This document shows positions 16,518 through 24,946 of a DNA stretch of 64,000 bases, piece after piece (position 1 is the stretch's first letter; each line of letters starts with the position of its first letter). This stretch comes from Negadavirga shengliensis (GTDB lineage Bacteria; Bacteroidota; Bacteroidia; Cytophagales; Cyclobacteriaceae). The stretch is taken from NCBI RefSeq assembly GCF_042652345.1, contig NZ_JBHSJJ010000004.1:310001-374000 (forward strand), in the 5' to 3' direction. The position numbers and the translations under genes are program-made. Under the pieces are notes generated by a model. The model worked only from the letters and a program-made list of their open reading frames with translations, ran no database searches and had not been told where the DNA came from.

Positions 16518-17420
16518 ATGGCTACACAAAAAGACTTGGATTTTACCTATTCCACCATTGATCAAATTTTTCGTCTGAGCATGGGTGAAACGGCTGATTT
16601 CAGCGGAGCCATGTACAATGGCAATTTCAGCCTGTCCCTGGAAGAGGCGCAGCGGGCCAAGCATGAATTCATCGCCGATAGCCTGGGAATCAATAAGGGA
16701 AGCAAGGTACTGGATATGGGATGTGGATGGGGGCCTTTCTCCAGATTCGTTCAAGAAAGAGGTGGGGAAAGTACCGGGCTGACACTTTCCCAGGGGCAGG
16801 TGGAGGCTTGCCGAAAGAACGGTCTCACTGTACACTTAAAGGATTGCCGCTATGTACACCCCGGGGATTACGGAATATTTGATGCGGTTTCCTGTGTGGG
16901 TGCCTTTGAACATTTCTGTTCCATAGAAGACTGGAAGGCGGGAAAGCAGGAGAAAATTTACCATGATTTTTTCAGGGCGGTCTACAACCTCTTGCCCAAA
17001 GGAGGCAGGTTTTATCTGCAGACCATGGTTTTCGGTAGGAATATGATTGATTTTGAGGACATAGACATTAAAGCTCAAAAAGGGTCTGCTGCCCATGTGA
17101 TGGCATTGATGGTAAAAGAGTTTCCCGGTTCCTGGCTTCCTTATGGGCTTGAAATGGTCGTCAGAAACGCCGATCCGTTTTTTAAGGTGGTTTCAAAAAG
17201 CAGTGGGAGGCTGGATTACATCGAAACCATCCGCCAATGGCGGAGAAGATTCAGAACATTCAACTTGAAAAAATACTGGCTTTACCTCACCCTTGTCCCC
17301 AACTTTTTTACTGATGAGGAATTCCGGCACCGTGTCAGCATCTTTAGGATCAGTCCTAACAAGATTTGCTTTGAAAAAGAGATAATGGACCACTATAGAA
17401 TCGTGTTGGAGAAAAAATGA
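16518..17420 (+). CDS. SAM-dependent methyltransferase, CFA-synthase-like
   Basis: The 300-residue protein contains the SAM-binding motif I KVLDMGCGWGPFSRF, the LTLSQGQVE motif, and the GAFEHF block typical of cyclopropane-fatty-acid-synthase-like methyltransferases. These use SAM to methylate or cyclopropanate an acyl chain or small molecule. It is shorter than Escherichia coli Cfa (about 380 residues) and lacks its full N-terminal domain, so fatty-acid cyclopropanation is not certain. The gene faces the desaturase gene. A convergent lipid-modifying pair is possible but not proven. Confidence 0.85.
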   Translation: MATQKDLDFTYSTIDQIFRLSMGETADFSGAMYNGNFSLSLEEAQRAKHEFIADSLGINKGSKVLDMGCGWGPFSRFVQERGGESTGLTLSQGQVEACRKNGLTVHLKDCRYVHPGDYGIFDAVSCVGAFEHFCSIEDWKAGKQEKIYHDFFRAVYNLLPKGGRFYLQTMVFGRNMIDFEDIDIKAQKGSAAHVMALMVKEFPGSWLPYGLEMVVRNADPFFKVVSKSSGRLDYIETIRQWRRRFRTFNLKKYWLYLTLVPNFFTDEEFRHRVSIFRISPNKICFEKEIMDHYRIVLEKK

Positions 17421-17422
17421 GT

Positions 17423-17566
17423 TTAGGTATCATGTTTAGGCGTAGTCGGCATCAATTCTTCTATCGCCATTTGGAACCGGGTCCTCACCTCATGTAGACG
17501 TATAATATCTTTGGAAACCATAGAATCCGGGAATAAACGACAACCATTGTTGAGATCCTCAATAAT
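17423..17566 (-). pseudogene. Possible coding remnant between methyltransferase and desaturase genes
   Basis: On the minus strand a 47-codon stretch runs from a stop at 17567-17569 to a TAA at 17423-17425. It reads like a protein C terminus (contains EDLNNGCRLFPDSM and ends ELMPTTPKHDT) but has no plausible start codon near its 5' end. It could be the broken end of a lost gene. I cannot assign a family, and chance is possible. Confidence 0.2.
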
Positions 17567-17612
17567 TTATGGGAATTGCCCTTTAGTTGCCGTCCTACCC
17601 ATTTATAGAATA

Positions 17613-18692
17613 TTACAGACCGGAGCCCGCTTTTTTGAGAAAATTGTAGTGGGACCTCAATGCGCTAAAGAATGATTTGTTTTCATGATAAGGCAGATCG
17701 AATTCCAAGGCTGTTGTTTTTACAAGATCGGAAATAGCGGGATAATGTATATGACAGATCTTGGGAAATAGATGGTGTTCTATCTGAAAATTAAGCCCAC
17801 CACATAGGAAAGTGGCCAAACTGCTTTTCCTGGCAAAGTTTGCAGTAGTCCTCATCTGGTGCTGCGCCCAGGCTTCCTCTATATTTTCATTCTCCTGAGG
17901 GTTTGGGAATGAGGTGTTTTCAACTAGGTGAGCCAATTGGAAAACAAGTCCAAGTACCAGCCCTTCTGCAAAATTCATCGCCAGAAAACCGATTAAAAAC
18001 TGCCACCAGGTGATGTCCATCACAATCAAAGGGATGATTATAAAGAGCCCATAATAAACCAACTTGTAAAAGAAAAGGTTGAAATATTCAATTTTAGGGT
18101 GTTTGTTTTCGTGCTTTCCGATTCTTTCTTGAAAAAACTTCATAAAGTCTTTTCTAAAAAACCATGACATGGAAGCCAGGGAATACAGGAAAAAGGCATA
18201 GATGTGTTGGTAGCGATGAATGCGTTTCCGCTTTTCTTGGACGCAAACCCTAACCAATCCAGGTGCCACCTCCAGGTCTCCGTCATGCCCTACAATATTT
18301 GTATAGGTATGGTGGATTTTATTATGGGTGATGTTCCAGATATATACATTTGCCCCAATAAGGTTGAACAGGAAACCAAGGGTTTTGTTGATCCACGGCC
18401 TTGAGGAATAGGACCCATGCAGGGCATCATGACATATATTAAATCCAATAAATGCCATGGTCATTCCTAATCCCATGGCCAAAAACAAGTTTACCAACAG
18501 GGGAAATACCTCCAATAGGATAATCCCATATAAAAATACCAATAGAGCGAGATAAAATACTGTCTTGATAATCATGGCCCGATTCGCTTTTTTCGATATC
18601 TTCTGGGAATTGAAATAATCATCCACCCTTGTTCGAATCGTGTTAAAGAAGTTGGATTTTTGGGAATCTATAAATTTAAGCGGTGAATTCAT
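17613..18692 (-). CDS. Acyl-lipid / acyl-CoA fatty acid desaturase (FADS-like)
   Basis: This 359-residue membrane enzyme introduces a double bond into an acyl chain using a di-iron centre. The three histidine boxes are HDALH (H88-H92), HNKIHH (H123-H128) and QIEHH near the C terminus. The Q-x-x-H-H form of the third box marks the front-end/omega-type desaturases. Two pairs of hydrophobic spans lie around residues 40-85 and 205-245. Cold adaptation or unusual membrane lipids are likely roles. Confidence 0.93.
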   Translation of the reverse strand: MNSPLKFIDSQKSNFFNTIRTRVDDYFNSQKISKKANRAMIIKTVFYLALLVFLYGIILLEVFPLLVNLFLAMGLGMTMAFIGFNICHDALHGSYSSRPWINKTLGFLFNLIGANVYIWNITHNKIHHTYTNIVGHDGDLEVAPGLVRVCVQEKRKRIHRYQHIYAFFLYSLASMSWFFRKDFMKFFQERIGKHENKHPKIEYFNLFFYKLVYYGLFIIIPLIVMDITWWQFLIGFLAMNFAEGLVLGLVFQLAHLVENTSFPNPQENENIEEAWAQHQMRTTANFARKSSLATFLCGGLNFQIEHHLFPKICHIHYPAISDLVKTTALEFDLPYHENKSFFSALRSHYNFLKKAGSGL

Positions 18693-18834
18693 TTACGTTT
18701 TTTATGGGCATAGTGATAACCGATGCCTATTTAACAAATAATTTAGTGTAAAGGTTTTACCAATAAGGAGGGATCAATGGGGAATTTGTACAAAGGTACC
18801 CATAAATTTGTCACCTATTGTTATTGTCATCATG

Positions 18835-21717
18835 TTATTTGACCACTTCTACCAATTCGACCCAATGTCTGGCTTTTTTTCCCGTAAAATGTTCAATCTG
18901 ATGACGGCAACTGAAGCCGTTTGCGGCAAGACATGTCCCATTTTCCATGGACCTGACCGCCGGAAAAAGGATTTCTTCCCCGATTTTGTGGGAGATTTCA
19001 TAATGTTCTTTTTCGTAGCCAAAGGATCCTGCCATGCCGCAGCAGCCTGAGGGTATCTCCGAAACGTCAGCTCCTTCAATCAAGCTCTTTTTCATGCCAT
19101 TTGTACCATACAGTGCCTTTTGATGACAGTGTCCGTGGATGTTGAGCCGGGATGATTTTGGTTTTAGTTTGACCTGGATATTCCCCGCTTCCATTTCCCT
19201 GGACAGAAAAACATCAATCATCATCACGTTTTCTTTTAATTTCTTAGCCAGGGAAACATCCTCAAGCAGGTCAGGAAAGTCGTCATTCAGTGCCGATGCA
19301 CAACTGGGTTCACAAACCACCACTGTTAAATCCTGGTCAATATATTTGACCAATTGCCCAATCACCGGTTCCCCTTCTGCTTTTGCGTCCCTAAGGAATC
19401 CATGGGATATTTTTGGACGCTGACAACAGCCTATGTTGGCCAAGACGACTTCATAACCGCAGGCATTGAGCAATTCCATGGCAGCGACCCCGACTTGGGG
19501 TTCGTGGAAATTCAGATAAGTGTCGGCAAAAAGCACCACCTTTTTTTCCGAGGAAATGTTTTTTGTTTTGTTTTTCTCAAACCATTTGTAAAAGGGTTCC
19601 GAAGCATAAGCCGGCAACGTTCTTCTTTTGTCAAACCCGGCAATTTGTTCCATCGCCTTTTTGAAGAACGCCGACGCCTGTAGCTTATTCACAGCATAAG
19701 CCAATGGACCCGCAAAACGCCGGGCCATTTTGGAGGTGTCCCTGATCAATTTGTCCCGGAGATTTGGACCTTTTTGGTCGTAATACAGCTGCATGACGTC
19801 ACTTTTCATCTTGGCCATATCCACGTTGCTGGGGCATTCGGATTTACAGGCCTTGCAGGAAAGGCATAAAGATAAAACTTCTTTCAGGCGTTCGCCGGCA
19901 ATACCGCTCCCGTTAAGCTGTCCCGACATGGCCATACGTAAGGCATTGGCTCTGCCCCGGGTCGAGTGTTCCTCGTCCCTGGTGGCTTTAAAACTTGGGC
20001 ACATAGTGCCCCCAATAAGTTTACGGCATTCCCCTACACCGGTGCACATATGTACCGATTCCTGAAAACTCTGCTCAGAGCGGTATTTAAATTCTGTTTT
20101 TACAGACTGGTCATTGTATTGAGCTCCGTACCTTAGATTCTGTTCGATGGTTTGTGATTCGACGATTTTCCCAGGGTTCATCAGGTTTTGGGGATCAAAG
20201 AGTTTTTTGACCTGGATAAAGGCCTGATAGAGTTCCTTTCCGAAAAATCTTTCGTTAAAAGCGCTTCTGACCAATCCGTCTCCATGTTCGCCGCTCCAGG
20301 ATCCGCCATATTCCATGACCAGTTGAAAGGTATCTTCCGCAATGTTTTTCAGTTTTTCGATGTCATTTGCCTCTCTGAGATCAAGAATCGGCCTGACATG
20401 AATAACACCCACGCTTACGTGGGCATACATGGAAACATCCGCACTGTGTTTTTTGCAGATCTGTAAGGTTTTGTCAATGTACTCTTTCAGCTTTTCTGTA
20501 GGAATGGCTGCATCCTCGATAAAAGGCAAGGGTTTTTTCTTTCCTTTTATCCCTAGCATCAACCCCAGACCTTTTTTCCTTACCAGCCAAACATCTTCAT
20601 ACGCATCGCCCTGCGGGAAGACAGGATAAGCATAACCCAGTCCTTGTTCCTGTAGGTCTTTGATCATCGCCATAGGCCTTTCCATGACATCATCGGGGGT
20701 TTCCCCGTAAAACTCCACGATCAGAATGGCTTCCGGATTCCCTGATATAAAATGGCAATGACGCTTGGTCGTCAGGTTTTCACGGCTTAAGTCCACCACT
20801 ATTTTGTCCAGGATTTCCACCGCAGAAGGGTTGTATTTAAGTATGGGAGTCACCGAGCCGATGGCTTCCAGCAAATCTGAAAAATGCACCACACAAACCG
20901 ACCTGTACCGGGGCAGGGGCTCCAGGTTTAATTTCAGCTCAAGCGTGGTGGCCAGGGTGCCCTCACTTCCGGTAATCAATTTGGCCAGGTTCCATTGATC
21001 TGTATGTATGAATTCATCCAGATTGTAGCCACCGACCCGCCGCATGACTTTGGGGAATTTCTGGTCAATCAGTGTTTGGTTGTTTTGGATGATGTTCCGG
21101 AATTCCCTATAAATTTCCCCTTCCCGGTCCCCTTGCTGGGCAATAATGTCATACGTAGCGTTATCTACAGGCCTGAGGGTCATTTCTGTTCCATCAGCCA
21201 AAAGCACCCTGGCCTCAAGGATATGATCCACGGTTTTCCCATAAATTATACTTTTTGTACCTGACGAATTGTTGCCAACCATACCTCCTACATTTGCCCT
21301 GCTCGAAGTAGCGGGATCCACGGCGAAGTGAAGTCCCAAAGGGGCCAATTCATCATTCAACACATCCCTTACTTTTCCGGGCTGTACCCTTACCCACCGC
21401 TCTTCGGTATTGATCTCCAGGGTATTGTTCATGTATTTAGAAAAATCCAGCACGATGGAGTGCCCTACCGTCTGTCCTGCCAGGCTTGTGCCTCCGCCCC
21501 GCGGAAGGATGGTAACGCCATGCTCCTTGGCCAATGCCATCGCCTTTTTCACATCACGCTCATCCTTGGGCAGTACAATGGCCACGGGTGTGATTTGGTA
21601 GATGCTGGCATCGGTACTGTACATGCCCAATGAATAGGCATCTGTGAGTACGTCACCTTGGATGTTTTCAATCAGTGCTTTGGTAAGTTGGGAATTTTCA
21701 GTCTGGATAAGGGTCAT
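18835..21717 (-). CDS. FAD/Fe-S D-2-hydroxyacid dehydrogenase (GlcD-GlcF fusion-like)
   Basis: The 960-residue protein joins an N-terminal FAD-binding domain (PRGGGTSLAGQ at 72-82, VGNNSSGTKS) with a FAD-oxidase C-terminal domain (SGEHGDG). Next is a pair of 4Fe-4S motifs, with CLSCKACKSECP clear. Two C-terminal CCG domains end it (IGCCQRPK and SGCCGMAGSFG). This matches the one-chain D-lactate or D-2-hydroxyglutarate dehydrogenases related to E. coli YdiJ. It oxidises a D-2-hydroxyacid and passes electrons to quinone or another acceptor. No signal peptide is seen. It is divergent from the sugar-oxidation operon at 21923. Confidence 0.93.
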   Translation of the reverse strand: MTLIQTENSQLTKALIENIQGDVLTDAYSLGMYSTDASIYQITPVAIVLPKDERDVKKAMALAKEHGVTILPRGGGTSLAGQTVGHSIVLDFSKYMNNTLEINTEERWVRVQPGKVRDVLNDELAPLGLHFAVDPATSSRANVGGMVGNNSSGTKSIIYGKTVDHILEARVLLADGTEMTLRPVDNATYDIIAQQGDREGEIYREFRNIIQNNQTLIDQKFPKVMRRVGGYNLDEFIHTDQWNLAKLITGSEGTLATTLELKLNLEPLPRYRSVCVVHFSDLLEAIGSVTPILKYNPSAVEILDKIVVDLSRENLTTKRHCHFISGNPEAILIVEFYGETPDDVMERPMAMIKDLQEQGLGYAYPVFPQGDAYEDVWLVRKKGLGLMLGIKGKKKPLPFIEDAAIPTEKLKEYIDKTLQICKKHSADVSMYAHVSVGVIHVRPILDLREANDIEKLKNIAEDTFQLVMEYGGSWSGEHGDGLVRSAFNERFFGKELYQAFIQVKKLFDPQNLMNPGKIVESQTIEQNLRYGAQYNDQSVKTEFKYRSEQSFQESVHMCTGVGECRKLIGGTMCPSFKATRDEEHSTRGRANALRMAMSGQLNGSGIAGERLKEVLSLCLSCKACKSECPSNVDMAKMKSDVMQLYYDQKGPNLRDKLIRDTSKMARRFAGPLAYAVNKLQASAFFKKAMEQIAGFDKRRTLPAYASEPFYKWFEKNKTKNISSEKKVVLFADTYLNFHEPQVGVAAMELLNACGYEVVLANIGCCQRPKISHGFLRDAKAEGEPVIGQLVKYIDQDLTVVVCEPSCASALNDDFPDLLEDVSLAKKLKENVMMIDVFLSREMEAGNIQVKLKPKSSRLNIHGHCHQKALYGTNGMKKSLIEGADVSEIPSGCCGMAGSFGYEKEHYEISHKIGEEILFPAVRSMENGTCLAANGFSCRHQIEHFTGKKARHWVELVEVVK

Positions 21718-21771
21718 GGTTATTTTCGTTCAATTGCTGGAGTTTCAAAGATATTATTTTTTGTCAATCAA

Positions 21772-21792
21772 TTGCAAAAACGAATTTTGTAA
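21772..21792. promoter_or_regulatory. Imperfect dyad upstream of the FAD/Fe-S dehydrogenase gene
   Basis: TTGCAAAA (21772-21779) and TTTTGTAA (21785-21792) match in inverse at 7 of 8 positions with a 5-bp centre. It lies 55 bp before the oxidase start, in the divergent promoter region. It is a possible regulator site; chance remains likely. Confidence 0.25.
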
Positions 21793-21825
21793 CGGTATTA
21801 AATCTTGAATTTGGTGTAAAAAATG

Positions 21826-21856
21826 TTTGAATTGGAAAAGACAAATCGTATTTTTC
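21826..21856 (+). promoter_or_regulatory. Bacteroidota-type sigma-A promoter for the sugar-oxidation operon
   Basis: TTTG (21826-21829), a 19-bp spacer and TATTTTTC (21849-21856) fit the Bacteroidota consensus TTTG-N19-23-TAnnTTTG with one mismatch. The predicted start is near 21863, giving a 60-base leader before the ATG at 21923. Confidence 0.45.
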
Positions 21857-21922
21857 CCCCACTGAATTTGTCAATAATTCCGAATGAATATCTCATTTCG
21901 GTAAATAAACCCGTTCATCGCT

Positions 21923-23227
21923 ATGTTTGAAAAAGCAGATAAAAATGACCGCCGGTCATTTTTGAAATCCACCGGAACAGCAATCATAGGCAGCACCGTA
22001 TTGCCGCTACCATTTTCCATATCTTCAGGTATGGCTGCACAGCGTGCGCCGCTAAAAGTAGGCCTTATCGGCTGTGGTGGCAGGGGCACCGGTGCGGCAG
22101 CACAAGCTTTAAAAGCTGATAAAGATGCCGTGCTTACCTGTATGGCTGATGTTTTTGAGGATTACCTCGAGGAATCCTATCAATCTTTGATCAAAATCAG
22201 CCCCAAACAGATAAAAGTAGATAAAGACCGGAAGTATGTGGGCTTCGATGGTTACAAAAAAGTAATCGATTCGGATGTGGATGTGGTGATCCTGACCACT
22301 CCACCGGGTTTCAGGCCAAGCCATTTCAAAGCAGCTGTGGATGCCGGTAAACATGTGTTCTGTGAAAAACCGGTGGCTGTGGATGCCCCCGGCGTAAGGA
22401 GCATCCTGGAATCTGCCCGTCAGGCAAAGGAAAAGGGTTTATCTGTGGTTTCCGGCTTTACTTTCCGGTATGATTTTCCAAAAAGGGCGCTGTTCAAAAG
22501 AATATTGGACGGCCAAATAGGAGAGGTGACTTCCGTATTCACAGCCCGAAATGGGGGAGGACTTTGGTACAAACCCCGGCAGGACAACTGGACGGAAATG
22601 GAATACCAGATGAGAAATTGGTATTACTATGACTGGCTTTCCGGGGATTATATTGTGGAGATGATGGTGCATAGTTTGGATATGATGTCCTGGGCATTGG
22701 GTGACCGGTTGCCCATTCAGGCCACAGGGACCGGAGGAAGGCAATCCCGCACCGAGGCCCAATGGGGGAACATTTATGACCATTTTGCCATTGAGTACGA
22801 ATATGAAAACAACATCAAGGGGGTACACTTCAGCAGACAACAGAAAGGCTGTTCCAATACGAATAAGGTAGATATTGCAGGAACAGAAGGCTTTGCCTCC
22901 GTAGATATAGGGAAAAGGGTGCATGCCACCATGGGTCGGCAACGCTGGGATTATGATGGGGAATACAATAATCCTTATGAAACCCAGCACGAGGAACTTT
23001 TTGCTGCCATTCGTTCCGGAAAACCCATAAATGAAGGCGAATTGATGGCCAATAGCACGATGTTGGCAATTTTAGGGCGAATGGTGGGGTACAGCGGGCA
23101 GACCATTACCTGGGAGGAAGCCATGAACAGTAACCAAACGCTAGGCCCGGCAGCAGATGCATACAGCTGGAATTTGGAATGGCCTGTTCCCCCTGTAGCA
23201 GTTCCAGGGGTGACCAAAGTAGTTTAA
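21923..23227 (+). CDS. Exported Gfo/Idh/MocA-family sugar dehydrogenase
   Basis: The 434-residue protein begins with a Tat-like signal (NDRRSFLK and a hydrophobic segment) and then a Rossmann fold with LKVGLIGCGGRGTG. The Gfo/Idh/MocA motif CEKPVAVD and a C-terminal alpha/beta domain follow. Such Tat-exported forms carry a tightly bound NAD(P) and oxidise or reduce sugars in the periplasm. The next gene encodes a DUF1080 protein, so oxidation of a glycoside at C3 followed by cleavage is a good model. The ATG at 21923 opens the signal and lies 67 bp after a predicted transcription start. Confidence 0.93.
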   Translation: MFEKADKNDRRSFLKSTGTAIIGSTVLPLPFSISSGMAAQRAPLKVGLIGCGGRGTGAAAQALKADKDAVLTCMADVFEDYLEESYQSLIKISPKQIKVDKDRKYVGFDGYKKVIDSDVDVVILTTPPGFRPSHFKAAVDAGKHVFCEKPVAVDAPGVRSILESARQAKEKGLSVVSGFTFRYDFPKRALFKRILDGQIGEVTSVFTARNGGGLWYKPRQDNWTEMEYQMRNWYYYDWLSGDYIVEMMVHSLDMMSWALGDRLPIQATGTGGRQSRTEAQWGNIYDHFAIEYEYENNIKGVHFSRQQKGCSNTNKVDIAGTEGFASVDIGKRVHATMGRQRWDYDGEYNNPYETQHEELFAAIRSGKPINEGELMANSTMLAILGRMVGYSGQTITWEEAMNSNQTLGPAADAYSWNLEWPVPPVAVPGVTKVV

Positions 23228-23257
23228 AAATTTTGATCCTGATTTTAATATAGACCC

Positions 23258-24016
23258 ATGTACAATTGTTTTCGAATCCTCTTTTTGGCAGGGCTGCTTT
23301 CCCTGCCTTTGTCTGTCCTGGCCCAGGACTATCTTTTTGAATTTGGAAAAGAACAGGGATTGGATGCTGTAATATCCGGCAAAGTCCCGAATAACATACC
23401 CATCAAATGGTACAACGTGAACACCGAGGAGGAAACCTGGCGCTTTGAAGGGGATATGCTGGTTTGCGAAGGTCTGCCCATTGGGGTGATCCGTTCTGAA
23501 AAACAATATGAAAATTTCATCATGTACATTGAGTGGAGCCATCAGGAAGCAGGGGGGAACTCAGGCACTTTTGTATGGAGCAGTGCGGTGCCAGGTACTA
23601 ATAGGCTTCCCGATGGTGTGGAGGTGCAGATGTTGGAATTGGACTGGGTCAATCAGAATAAAAACGAAAAAGGGGAATTGCCGCCGATAGCCTATGTTCA
23701 CGGTGAACTGTTTGGAGTAGGGGGAGTGGAGACTGTACCTGACAATCCCAGAGGCACCAGAAGCAAATCCATTGAAAACCGTTGTCTGGGAAAAGGGGAG
23801 TGGAATACCTATGTGGTGGTTTGTGTGGATGGGGTGATTAAACTTTCCGTTAATGGCAAATTCGTCAATGGCATCAGTCAGGCCTCCCAGAAGAAGGGAT
23901 ACATTTGCCTGGAATCTGAAGGAGCACCTATCCATTTCAGAAACCTTACCATTACGGAATTGCCACCAGGTGTGACTTCTGTAGATCAGGTGGCACCCTT
24001 ATGGAAAAACAAGTAA
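23258..24016 (+). CDS. Secreted DUF1080 (3-keto-glycoside hydrolase-like) protein
   Basis: The 252-residue protein has a signal peptide ending near VLAQ and one concanavalin-like DUF1080 domain. Typical marks are the WSHQEAGGNSGTFVW block and, at the end, GYICLESEGAPIHFRNLTI. Characterised DUF1080 proteins include enzymes that cleave 3-keto-glycosides by elimination or hydration. It lies 30 bp after the exported Gfo/Idh/MocA gene, which could supply such a 3-keto substrate. The assignment is by family; the exact substrate is unknown. Confidence 0.9.
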   Translation: MYNCFRILFLAGLLSLPLSVLAQDYLFEFGKEQGLDAVISGKVPNNIPIKWYNVNTEEETWRFEGDMLVCEGLPIGVIRSEKQYENFIMYIEWSHQEAGGNSGTFVWSSAVPGTNRLPDGVEVQMLELDWVNQNKNEKGELPPIAYVHGELFGVGGVETVPDNPRGTRSKSIENRCLGKGEWNTYVVVCVDGVIKLSVNGKFVNGISQASQKKGYICLESEGAPIHFRNLTITELPPGVTSVDQVAPLWKNK

Positions 24017-24047
24017 TTGTGACGCAAAAACAATACAACAACAAGTA

Positions 24048-24941
24048 ATGAGCAGAGACCTTTCGTTAGTACATGAAATAATAGGTGACCTTTTTAAATG
24101 GCCCCGGACCGAAAAGGACTGGGAAAAATACAAGCTTACCGATGAGCAGGTGGCTTTTTTCAATGAAAACGGCTATTTATCCCATATCAAACAGTTGGAG
24201 AAATGGCAGGTGGATCAATTGAACAAAGAGCTGGAAGACCTGTTGGATCCCGATTATCCCGGAAATGAGCTGTTCTATGAATACCATTCCAACGAATCCA
24301 GTGACTCGAATGCCGTATTGTTTCACTCCCTAGGGCATTGGCGCATTAAACCCGGCTTCCACGATATTTTGTGGAATCCCGCATTTTTGATGGCAGCCAG
24401 TCAATTACTGGGGAATAAATCCGTCAGGTTTTGGCATGACCAGCTATTTTGCAAGCCCGCACATCATGGAGGGGTGGTGGCCTGGCATCAGGATTATTCT
24501 TATTGGACCCGTACCGTGCCCATGCAACACCTCACCTGTTGGGTGGCATTGGATAATGCTACGATAGAAAACGGTTGCGTTTATTACATTCCAAAAAGCC
24601 ATGAATGGGGCTTGTTGGATAAACCGGAATTGGCGGGAGATATGGAAGGGTTGATGGATTATCTTACTGAGGAACAAAAAAAGCAATTCAATCCGGTGCC
24701 TATAGAAATGGAAAGCGGGTATGGGACTTTTCATCATCCTTTAATGGTCCATGGATCACATGAGAACAAGTCACCCCGATCGAGAAGGGCGTTTGTCCTG
24801 AATGTGTTTGCGGATGGTACCCAATCCAATTCAGATGACGAACTGTTGGCGGGAGTCCCGGTAATACCTAGGAAGAAAAAGATGGAAGGGCAGTTTTTTC
24901 CTTTATTGCTGGATAGGGATGAAGTGATTCAAAAGCCCTGA
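24048..24941 (+). CDS. Phytanoyl-CoA dioxygenase (PhyH) family protein
   Basis: This 297-residue Fe(II)/2-oxoglutarate oxygenase carries the HxD iron ligands in WHQDYSYW (H147, D149), a distal histidine in MVHGSHEN (H235 is the likely ligand) and the 2-oxoglutarate-binding arginine in SRRAFV. No signal peptide is visible, so it acts in the cytoplasm. Family members hydroxylate lipids, alkaloids or sugar-like molecules. Its place inside the sugar operon (31 bp after DUF1080, 5 bp before the cytochrome gene) suggests a small-molecule substrate of that pathway. Confidence 0.92.
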   Translation: MSRDLSLVHEIIGDLFKWPRTEKDWEKYKLTDEQVAFFNENGYLSHIKQLEKWQVDQLNKELEDLLDPDYPGNELFYEYHSNESSDSNAVLFHSLGHWRIKPGFHDILWNPAFLMAASQLLGNKSVRFWHDQLFCKPAHHGGVVAWHQDYSYWTRTVPMQHLTCWVALDNATIENGCVYYIPKSHEWGLLDKPELAGDMEGLMDYLTEEQKKQFNPVPIEMESGYGTFHHPLMVHGSHENKSPRSRRAFVLNVFADGTQSNSDDELLAGVPVIPRKKKMEGQFFPLLLDRDEVIQKP

Positions 24942-24946
24942 TTTAT

